Assembly: GCA_947624755.1 (NCBI GenBank)
Contig: CANQLQ010000035.1
Location: 1 to 11,349 of the forward strand
Reading direction: 5' to 3'
Length of the DNA stretch: 11,349 nt
Source: an uncultured Clostridia bacterium
Lineage (GTDB): Bacteria; Bacillota; Clostridia; Oscillospirales; Acutalibacteraceae
Below are positions 5,839-11,349 of this stretch, one piece after another (positions within the stretch are counted from its first letter, which is position 1; the number at the start of each line of letters is the position of its first letter). Position numbers and translations under genes: made by a program. The notes under the pieces are model-generated. The model was given only the letters and a program-made list of their open reading frames with translations, ran no database searches and was not told where the DNA came from.

Positions 5839-5869
5839 CCGCGTAACTCATGCAGGCGATGCCTGCCGG
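5838..5869. repeat. Mosaic repeat module, copy 2
   Basis: CCCGCGTAACT (5838-5848), six bases, then GGCGATGCC within a perfect hairpin GCAGGC-GAT-GCCTGC (5852-5866), ending in the 15-mer shared with 416-430. Order and spacing equal those at 304-329. It replaces the missing terminal repeat of A2 and could fold in the 3' untranslated part of the ATPase transcript, but no T-run follows. Confidence 0.6.
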
Positions 5870-5888
5870 CACATATTAAAATTTTACT

Positions 5889-7076
5889 TTATTGCCTTGC
5901 CGACTCCTGCTCAACAAACTGCTTTGCACCCCTTGCGGACCGTCCGCCCTTGCGAAGAGCAAATGCTTCGGCTCTCATAAAGAGGTCTTTTTCGTCATAA
6001 ACAAGTCCTATGTTGTCCGCAAGAGTTTTAACAATTCTGAGATAAAGCTCTTTATTAGGCTTTGAAAACTGAATCGTAAGCCCAAAACGCTCTGAAAGAG
6101 AAAGCAATTCCTGAATCGTATCCGCTCTGTGTATGTCGTCCCCGTCACGTTCAGAAAAAGATTCTTTGACAATATGCCTGCGGTTGCTTGTGGCATAAAT
6201 CACGGCATTGTTCGCCTTTGCCGAAGCCGAACCTTCAAGAATGGCCTTGAGTGTGCCGAAGCCGTCCTCGGTTTTGTTGAAAGAAAGGTCGTCAATAAAG
6301 ATTATAAACTTGAGCGGGTTATGATTGATTTCTTCCATAATAACGGGAAGGCTCATAAGCTGTTCTTTCTGAACCTCAATAAGTCTTATGCCTTCAGAAG
6401 CAAACATATTTGCAACGGCCTTAACGGTTGAAGACTTGCCTGTACCCGCGTCTCCGCAAAGAAGAATATTCGCCGCCGGCTTGCCCTCAATGAGCGCCTT
6501 GGTGTTGTCAATAACCTTTTGACGTTCATTTTCATATCCTATAAGGTCAAATGTTGAAATTGGGTCAGCCGATTTGAGCGGTGTTATCTCTCCACCTCGA
6601 ATGTTAAACATATAATACTTGGAATATATTCCGTAGCCGTCTTTGAAAAGGCGGTCAATTTTTTTGTCATATTCCTTTTCAAAATCAACATTTGTGTTTT
6701 CAAACGAAGGAAGAAAACCATCAAAATCTTCAATTTTTGCAATATCTTTTGATGAAATTCTTGAAATTTCAGAAAAAATTTCAAGTTCTTTTTTTACTGC
6801 TTCAATCATACAAGGCGCAACTTCTTGCTTTTCAGCGTGAAGAATTACATATTCGTTTTCATCTTCAAGCACCTGCTTGAGCATATATTTTCCCAAGTCA
6901 CAGCCGTTTTTATAAAGTTCAGAAACAAAAGAACAATAAAGCTCAATTTTTTCTTCAGCTTGTCCGTCACATTTTAGAAATTTCAAAAGCTTTTTTATAA
7001 CGCCGCTTTCGGTAACTGCGCGAAAAACAGTTACCGAAGCAAGTTTTATTGTTATACTTTTAAGTTTAGCGTCCAT
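5889..7076 (-). CDS. DUF815-family AAA+ ATPase
   Basis: A 395-residue cytoplasmic ATPase. Residues 1-165 form a helical, poorly conserved N-terminal region without signal or membrane segment. The AAA+ core starts near DLIGYENERQKVIDN (177-191), a typical lead-in of the family. Walker A is GDAGTGKSS (208-216), Walker B is FIIFIDDLSF (257-266), sensor 1 is ATSNRR (295-300), and a probable Arg finger lies in the SERDGDDIHR segment (308-317). ADTIQELLSLSERFGLTIQF (318-337) and a C-terminal RKGGRSARGAKQFVEQ complete the pattern I associate with DUF815 (PF05673). The function is unknown for the family; a remodelling or loading role is possible. It begins 12 nt after the leuB stop with a weak site (AGAAGG), so it is probably the last gene of the leu transcript. 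Nothing in its sequence links it to leucine synthesis. Confidence 0.85.
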   Translation of the reverse strand: MDAKLKSITIKLASVTVFRAVTESGVIKKLLKFLKCDGQAEEKIELYCSFVSELYKNGCDLGKYMLKQVLEDENEYVILHAEKQEVAPCMIEAVKKELEIFSEISRISSKDIAKIEDFDGFLPSFENTNVDFEKEYDKKIDRLFKDGYGIYSKYYMFNIRGGEITPLKSADPISTFDLIGYENERQKVIDNTKALIEGKPAANILLCGDAGTGKSSTVKAVANMFASEGIRLIEVQKEQLMSLPVIMEEINHNPLKFIIFIDDLSFNKTEDGFGTLKAILEGSASAKANNAVIYATSNRRHIVKESFSERDGDDIHRADTIQELLSLSERFGLTIQFSKPNKELYLRIVKTLADNIGLVYDEKDLFMRAEAFALRKGGRSARGAKQFVEQESARQ

Positions 7077-7088
7077 TTTTGAACCTTC

Positions 7089-8162
7089 TCAGATTTGTTC
7101 AAGAATTTTATCTGTCATTTCTGTTGTCGAAAGAGCGGCAGCTGCGCTGTTGCCGACAAGATCAGCCGTGCGAAGTCCTTTGTCAAGAACAACATCAACA
7201 GCCCTTTCAATTGCGTCCGCTTCTTCGGTAAGGTCAAATGAATAGCGAAGCATCATTGCGGCGGAAAGAATTGTTGCAATCGGATTTGCCTTGTTCTGAC
7301 CTGCAATGTCCGGCGCACTGCCATGGATAGGCTCATAAAGTCCGCGCTTTGTTGCCCCAAGAGAGGCGGAAGGAAGCATACCTATTGAACCTGTAAGCTG
7401 AGAAGCCTCGTCTGAAAGAATATCACCGAACATATTGGAAGTTACCGCAACATCAAACTGTCCGGGGTTTCTTACAAGCTGCATTGCCGCATTGTCAACG
7501 AGCATATTTTCAATTTCAACTTCCGGAAAATCAGCGGCAACTTCGTGTACTACTTTTCTCCACAGTCTTGATGATTCAAGAACATTTGCCTTGTCGATGC
7601 TTATAACCTTTTTGCTTCTTTTCATTGCGGTTTCAAAAGCAACTTTTGCAATTCTTCTTATTTCCATTTCACTGTAGCATTCGGTGTCGTAAGCCTCGGT
7701 ACCGTATTTTCCCTCACGGTATCCTCTTTCTCCGAAATATATACCGCCCGTAAGCTCTCTTACAATCATGATGTCAAAGCCCTTTTCAACAAGGTCGGCA
7801 CGAAGCGGGCAAGCCCCTTTGAGAGCCGGATAAAGCTTTGCCGGACGAAGGTTTGTGAAAAGCTCCATTGCGGCGCGAATACCGAGAAGAGCCTTTTCGG
7901 GTCTGATGTCGCCGCCGAGACCGTCCCATTTCGGACCGCCGACTGCGCCGAGAAGAACACTGTCGCTTGCAAGACAACCCTCAACCGTTTCTTCGGGAAG
8001 CGGTTTGCCTGTGGCATCAATTGCACAGCCGCCGATAAGATATGAACTGAAATTAAATTTGTGACCGTATTTTTCACCGATTTTCTCAAGTACTCTTACA
8101 GCACTGTCAACAATTTCGGGGCCGATCCCGTCACCTTTTAAAAGACCGATGTTAAACTCCAT
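7089..8162 (-). CDS. leuB: 3-isopropylmalate dehydrogenase
   Basis: A 357-residue NAD-dependent enzyme that oxidises and decarboxylates 3-isopropylmalate to 2-oxoisocaproate, the third leucine-specific step. Visible motifs: LKGDGIGPEI (8-17), LLGIRAAMELFTNLRP with the substrate arginines (92-107), RELTGGIYFGERG with catalytic Tyr142, Lys191 in IDKANVL, Asp223 in VDNAAMQLV, FGDILSDEAS (Asp247, Asp251), and the NAD loop HGSAPDIAGQNKANP (280-294). Length is normal for LeuB. The open frame extends to 8234, but the ATG at 8162 is chosen: AAAGGAGG lies seven bases before it, the protein then begins MEFNIGLLKG as in homologues, and the 24 extra residues would be basic and atypical. It is 72 nt behind leuD and 12 nt ahead of the ATPase. 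Confidence 0.96.
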   Translation of the reverse strand: MEFNIGLLKGDGIGPEIVDSAVRVLEKIGEKYGHKFNFSSYLIGGCAIDATGKPLPEETVEGCLASDSVLLGAVGGPKWDGLGGDIRPEKALLGIRAAMELFTNLRPAKLYPALKGACPLRADLVEKGFDIMIVRELTGGIYFGERGYREGKYGTEAYDTECYSEMEIRRIAKVAFETAMKRSKKVISIDKANVLESSRLWRKVVHEVAADFPEVEIENMLVDNAAMQLVRNPGQFDVAVTSNMFGDILSDEASQLTGSIGMLPSASLGATKRGLYEPIHGSAPDIAGQNKANPIATILSAAMMLRYSFDLTEEADAIERAVDVVLDKGLRTADLVGNSAAAALSTTEMTDKILEQI

Positions 8163-8166
8163 TGTT

Positions 8167-8176
8167 GTTCCTCCTT
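8167..8176 (-). promoter_or_regulatory. Strong leuB ribosome binding site
   Basis: On the minus strand AAAGGAGG, followed by seven bases, precedes ATG at 8162. This decides the leuB start over the longer open frame reaching 8234. Confidence 0.8.
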
Positions 8177-8234
8177 TGCAAGGTCTGCGTGTAACCTTAC
8201 AGCTAAATTTGTCCTTTCGGACAAGCCTAACCAT

Positions 8235-8729
8235 TTATTTAATAATACCCTTTTTGATTGATTCAACAAGACCGCCGTTTGTGATAATTTCCTGAATGAA
8301 TGCCGGGAACGGCTCCGTTTTGAAGCTTTCACCTGTTGTTTTGTCAAGGATAACGCCGTTGTCAAGGTCTGCTTCAACCTCATCGCCGTTTGCGATTGCA
8401 TCGGCGGCAGCCGGACATTCAACGATTGCAAGACCGATATTGATAGAATTGCGGTAAAAAATTCTTGCAAAGCTTTTTGCGATAACAAGAGAAATTCCGC
8501 TTTCCTTAATTGCTATGGGAGCGTGTTCTCTTGAAGAACCGCAGCCGAAGTTAAATCCTGCAACCATAATATCGCCGTTTTTAACCTTTTTTGTAAAGTC
8601 AAGGTCAATATCCTCCATACAGTGAGAGGCAAGCTCTTTTTTGTCAATTGTGTTGAGGTATCTTGCCGGGATGATTACGTCGGTGTCAACATTGTCACCG
8701 TATTTAAGTACAGTACCTGTAAATTTCAT
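8235..8729 (-). CDS. leuD: 3-isopropylmalate dehydratase small subunit
   Basis: A 164-residue swivel subunit of isopropylmalate isomerase, which pairs with LeuC to move the hydroxyl of 2-isopropylmalate to C3. Motifs: DTDVIIPARYLNT (15-27, with the YLNT substrate-discrimination loop) and GFNFGCGSSREHAP (58-71). The length of about 165 residues is that of the short archaeal/clostridial LeuD rather than the roughly 200-residue enterobacterial form, matching the LeuC type next to it. The start is taken as ATG 8729, seven bases from AAGGAGG, rather than GTG 8732, which would leave only four. The ATG overlaps the leuC stop as TGATG, and the ribosome site lies inside the last leuC codons (AAG GAG GTA), so translation is probably coupled for equal subunit amounts. 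Confidence 0.95.
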   Translation of the reverse strand: MKFTGTVLKYGDNVDTDVIIPARYLNTIDKKELASHCMEDIDLDFTKKVKNGDIMVAGFNFGCGSSREHAPIAIKESGISLVIAKSFARIFYRNSINIGLAIVECPAAADAIANGDEVEADLDNGVILDKTTGESFKTEPFPAFIQEIITNGGLVESIKKGIIK

Positions 8730-9991
8730 CACATTACCTCCTTAGGGTCGGCAATTCTGCCGAGAATTGCGCTTGCCGCAGCAACAGCCGGCGAAGCAAG
8801 ATAAACTTCTGATTCTACGTCGCCCATTCTGCCGACAAAATTGCGGTTGGTCGTTGCAACGGCTCTTTCACCTTTTGCAAGAATACCCATGTAACCGCCA
8901 AGGCACGGACCGCAAGTGGGAGTTGAAACAACGCAGCCGGCTTCAACAAAGATTTTTACAAGACCGTTTTCAACTGCCTTAAGATAAATATCCTGAGTTG
9001 CAGGAATGATGATCGCTCTTACATTCTTTGCGACCTTCTTGCCTTTAATTATCATTGCGGCTTCTTCAATATCCTTGTAGTGACCGTTTGTGCATGAGCC
9101 GATAACTACCTGGTCAATTACAATTTCACCGATTTCGTCGGTTGTATGGGTGTTTTCCGGAAGGTGCGGAAAAGCAACGGTTGACTTGATTTGAGAAAGG
9201 TCAATTTCTATAACTTCGTCATAAGCCGCATCTTCGTCCGCTTTATATATAACCGGTTCACGGTCCGAATGAGCCTTGATGTATTCTATAGTCTGTTCGT
9301 CAACTTCAAAAATACCGTTTTTTGCGCCCGCTTCAATCGCCATATTTGCCATTGTGAGCCTGTCATAAATTGTAAGGCTCCTGAGGCCTTCGCCGCAAAA
9401 CTCCATTGATTTATAAAGAGCGCCGTCAACACCGATTTTGCCTATTATGTGAAGAATTACGTCTTTACCCGAAATATGTTCGTTAAGCTGTCCTTTAAGA
9501 ACAAACTTGATTGCGGAAGGAACCTTGAACCATGCCTTGCCGATTGCCATACCGCAAGCCATATCGGTTGAGCCTACACCTGTTGAAAATGCGCCGAGAG
9601 CTCCGTAAGTACAAGTGTGTGAGTCAGCGCCTATAACGGCGTCGCCCGCAACGACAAGTCCCTTTTCGGGAAGAAGAGCGTGTTCAATGCCCATTCTGCC
9701 CACATCATAAAAATGAGTAATTTCTTTTTCGCTGCAGAAATCTCTGCACATTTTGCACTGAACTGCGGCTTTTATATCCTTATTCGGTGCGAAGTGATCC
9801 ATAACCATAGTTACCTTGTCTTTGTCATAAACATTGTCAAAGCCAAATTTATTAAATTCTCTGATAGCAACGGGAGAAGTAATATCGTTGCCGAGAACTC
9901 TGTCAAGACTGACAAGAACAAGCTGCCCTGCCTCAACCTTTTCAAGGCCGGCATGAGCGGCAAGAATTTTCTGTGTCATTGTCATCGCCAT
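8729..9991 (-). CDS. leuC: 3-isopropylmalate dehydratase large subunit
   Basis: A 420-residue aconitase-family subunit of the short (LeuC type 2, homoaconitase-like) kind. The [4Fe-4S] ligands are all present: Cys300 in VIGSCTNGH, and Cys360 and Cys363 in TCGPCLGG. DHFAPNKD (65-72), GADSHTCTYGALGAFSTGVGSTD (121-143) and NRNFVGRMG (382-390) are the other aconitase signatures. It works with LeuD in the cytoplasm; the cluster makes it oxygen sensitive, in keeping with an anaerobe. The start ATG at 9991 has AGGAG about nine bases upstream; downstream in-frame ATGs at codons 3 and 5 lack their own site. It is first in the leuC-leuD-leuB-ATPase run, 514 nt downstream of ilvD, with a composite repeat block in that gap. 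Confidence 0.96.
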   Translation of the reverse strand: MAMTMTQKILAAHAGLEKVEAGQLVLVSLDRVLGNDITSPVAIREFNKFGFDNVYDKDKVTMVMDHFAPNKDIKAAVQCKMCRDFCSEKEITHFYDVGRMGIEHALLPEKGLVVAGDAVIGADSHTCTYGALGAFSTGVGSTDMACGMAIGKAWFKVPSAIKFVLKGQLNEHISGKDVILHIIGKIGVDGALYKSMEFCGEGLRSLTIYDRLTMANMAIEAGAKNGIFEVDEQTIEYIKAHSDREPVIYKADEDAAYDEVIEIDLSQIKSTVAFPHLPENTHTTDEIGEIVIDQVVIGSCTNGHYKDIEEAAMIIKGKKVAKNVRAIIIPATQDIYLKAVENGLVKIFVEAGCVVSTPTCGPCLGGYMGILAKGERAVATTNRNFVGRMGDVESEVYLASPAVAAASAILGRIADPKEVM

Positions 9992-10028
9992 AAGTTTTCA
10001 CTCCTGTTTTTAATAAGATACCTGCTAA

Positions 10029-10090
10029 GAAATCGCTGATTAATAAGTGTTCTTTCATTTTCAAAAAACATATGAATAATCAGCAATTCC
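10029..10090. mobile_element. 62-bp miniature element with family terminal repeats
   Basis: The ends are near-perfect inverted repeats: including the flank, TAAGAAATCGCTGATTAAT on the left and, read in reverse, TAAGGAATTGCTGATTATT on the right match at 16 of 19 positions. Only about 25 unrelated bases lie between. CTA and TTA flank it, and the right-hand TTA (10091-10093) is also the left flank of A3. It lies about 38 bases upstream of the leuC start codon and would form a hairpin in the leuC leader. Confidence 0.7.
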
Positions 10091-10093
10091 TTA

Positions 10094-10501
10094 GGAAACG
10101 CTGATTAATTCAAGGTGTCCTGCACGCATGGCGTGCAGCAATTACGCGGGATAAAAATTATATAAAATTATTATTTTACACCGCGAAAACACTTTGTTCC
10201 TAATTTGAAAGTATCTTTTTTATTCCAAAAAATTGAGGCAATACTTTGTGTATTAACTATGGAAGCTCTGATTAAATCTAATGCTCATATTGATTAGCAA
10301 ATTTTTCGTAAGACAAAGCTAAAAACGCAGGCAATACTTTGTGTATTGCCGAGTATTTTGGCAAAGTATTACGGAAAATTTGCAAGCAAGATGAGTATTA
10401 AGCCTTATGCGTGATTTAATCAGTGATTCCCTAAAATTTTTGGGCTAAATGGCGGAATAATTTACCGTCAAGAAGGGTAGCTTGTATTAATCAGCGATTC
10501 C
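10094..10501. mobile_element. MITE-like element A, copy 3 (A3), interrupted by element B
   Basis: The terminal repeats match at 19 of 21 positions (GGAAACGCTGATTAATTCAAG left; GGAATCGCTGATTAATACAAG from the right, reversed). TTA flanks both ends (10091-10093 and 10502-10504). Removing the 170-bp insert at 10261-10430 and one three-base duplication leaves about 235 bp that align with A1 throughout, including GCACGC-ATG-GCGTGC, ACGCGGGATA...TACACCGCG, and the TTTTTGGGC...GGCGGAATAATTTACCG part. The right flank ends one base from the ilvD stop codon. It lies between ilvD and leuC. Confidence 0.82.
10261..10430. mobile_element. Element B, 170 bp, nested inside A3
   Basis: Terminal repeats GGAAGCTCTGATTAAATC (left) and GGAATCACTGATTAAATC (right, reversed) match at 16 of 18 positions. 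Nearly the whole element is self-complementary: AATGCTCAT (10280-10288) against ATGAGTATT (10391-10399), GCAAATTTTTCGTAA (10297-10311) against TTACGGAAAATTTGC (10369-10383), and a perfect 8-bp apical stem GGCAATAC-TTTGT-GTATTGCC (10330-10350). CTA precedes it (10257-10259, plus one T) and CTA follows it (10431-10433). The uninterrupted A1 shows where the insertion occurred. It has no coding capacity. Confidence 0.82.
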
Positions 10502-10505
10502 TTAG

Positions 10506-11349
10506 TTATTTTTTATTTACAATTGCGCCCTTGTCCGCTGAAGAAACCATTTTGGAATATCTCTTGAGATAGCCTGTGATGTCTTTCTTTTCGAGAATAG
10601 GCATTTCAACTTTACGCTTTGCAATTTCTTCGTCGGAAACTTTAAGCTCGATTTTGTATTCGGGGATATTAATTGAAATGATATCTCCGTCTTTAACGTA
10701 TGCAATAAGACCGCCGTTTGCCGCTTCAGGCGAAACGTGACCTATTGCGGCGCCTCTTGTCGCACCCGAAAAACGTCCGTCGGTAATAAGAGCAACTTCC
10801 TTGTCAAGACCTGCGCCTGCGATTGCAGAAGTCGGTGAAAGCATTTCTCTCATACCGGGGCCGCCTGCCGGTCCTTCATAGCGGATAACAACAACATCGC
10901 CCGCTTTGATTCCGCCTTCATATATAACCTTGATAGCCTCTTCCTCGCTGTTGAATACCCTTGCCGGGCCTTCGTGAACAAGCATTTCGGGAGCAACGGC
11001 GCTGCGTTTTACAACACAGCCGTCAACTGCAATATTACCGCGAAGAACAGCGATACCGCCGGTCTGACTGAATGCCGTCTCTTTTGTTCTGATAGTCTGT
11101 TCATCAAGATTTTCAACGCCTTCAAGGTTTTCGGCGAGTGTCTTGCCTGTACAGGTCATTACATCGGTATTGATTAGTCCAAGCTTTTCAAGCTCCTTAA
11201 GTACCGCGTAAACACCGCCCGCTTCGTTGAGGTCTTCCATATAGGTATGGCCTGCCGGAGCAAGGTGGCAGAGGTTCGGTGTTTTTGCGCTGATTTCATT
11301 TGCCATATCAAGGTTAAATTCAATACCGCATTCGTTTGCAATTGCGGGA
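10506..11349 (-). CDS. ilvD: Dihydroxy-acid dehydratase, C-terminal half (partial)
   Basis: The C-terminal roughly 280 residues of IlvD; the frame stays open to the window edge (…AIANECGIEFNLDMANEISAKTPNLCHLAPAGH), so the real start lies outside and no start is claimed. IlvD dehydrates 2,3-dihydroxy-isovalerate and 2,3-dihydroxy-3-methylvalerate to the keto acids for valine/leucine and isoleucine. Visible signatures are AKTPNLCHLAPAG, YEGPAGGPGMREMLSPTSAI, and TDGRFSGATRGAAIGHVSPEAANGG, which carries the catalytic serine region. The FeS-ligand cysteines of the family lie in the missing N-terminal half. Full-length IlvD is about 550 residues, so roughly half is here. leuC follows on the same strand after a 514-nt gap filled with repeats. 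The element A3 flank ends one base after the stop codon. Regulation is not visible. Confidence 0.95.
   Translation of the reverse strand, partial: PAIANECGIEFNLDMANEISAKTPNLCHLAPAGHTYMEDLNEAGGVYAVLKELEKLGLINTDVMTCTGKTLAENLEGVENLDEQTIRTKETAFSQTGGIAVLRGNIAVDGCVVKRSAVAPEMLVHEGPARVFNSEEEAIKVIYEGGIKAGDVVVIRYEGPAGGPGMREMLSPTSAIAGAGLDKEVALITDGRFSGATRGAAIGHVSPEAANGGLIAYVKDGDIISINIPEYKIELKVSDEEIAKRKVEMPILEKKDITGYLKRYSKMVSSADKGAIVNKK

Noticed and set aside
8163..8234. Longer N-terminus for leuB (24 extra residues)
   Set aside because: The extension lacks a ribosome site, is basic and unlike LeuB, whereas AAAGGAGG sits correctly before ATG at 8162.
10094..10501. CRISPR array or integron-like repeats
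   Set aside because: Repeats are inverted and nested rather than regularly spaced direct repeats; there are no spacers, no cas genes and no integrase.
9992..10505. T-box or leucine attenuator before leuC
   Set aside because: The gap is fully explained by the miniature element, A3 and B; no T-box sequence, leader peptide with Leu codons, or terminator/antiterminator pair is visible.

Overview
The window looks like chromosomal DNA of a low- to mid-GC Firmicute, most likely a gut-type Clostridia of the Ruminococcus/Oscillospiraceae kind. The basis is strong AGGAGG-type ribosome binding sites, sigma-A-like promoters, archaeal/clostridial-type LeuC and LeuD subunits, a DUF815 ATPase, a DUF5696-like lipoprotein, and intergenic palindromes of the GGGCGACC...GGTCGCCC type. 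This assignment is inference from gene content; no rRNA or other marker is present.

Layout from left to right. Positions 1-532 hold no convincing gene; they carry structured repeats and the terminator of the first gene. A large minus-strand lipoprotein gene (533-2719) follows, then a 376-nt spacer with a possible operator and two palindromes. Next is the minus-strand pair ilvA (3786-5006) then ridA (3096-3467), threonine dehydratase and the enamine/imine deaminase that clears its reactive product, with a mobile-element-like repeat between them. A short DtxR/MntR-type regulator (5201-5569, plus strand) is divergent from ilvA, and each has a readable promoter. A convergent spacer full of repeats separates it from the minus-strand run leuC-leuD-leuB-DUF815 ATPase (9991 down to 5889). 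Upstream of that run, on the same strand, is the 3' half of ilvD, cut by the window edge.

Functionally this is branched-chain amino-acid synthesis. IlvA makes 2-oxobutyrate for isoleucine, RidA removes the aminocrotonate by-product, IlvD dehydrates the dihydroxy acids, and LeuC/LeuD/LeuB convert 2-isopropylmalate to the leucine precursor. The AAA+ ATPase sits 12 nt behind leuB and is probably co-transcribed, but its role is unknown.

The most unusual content lies between the genes: a family of small non-coding elements with terminal inverted repeats resembling GGAATCRCTGATTAA, flanked by YTA. There are three long copies (A1, A2, A3), one different 170-bp element (B) inserted inside A3 with an apparent CTA duplication, a fragment of B touching the ilvA stop codon, a 62-bp miniature element that shares its flanking TTA with A3, and a lone terminal-repeat remnant beside the lipoprotein stop codon. 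No transposase is encoded here, so they look like MITEs mobilised in trans. Several sit within 0-1 nt of stop codons. A second, unrelated palindromic repeat (four copies) and a mosaic hairpin module are also present. I see no new protein-coding system; the novelty is this nested MITE family and its placement within the ilv/leu genes.
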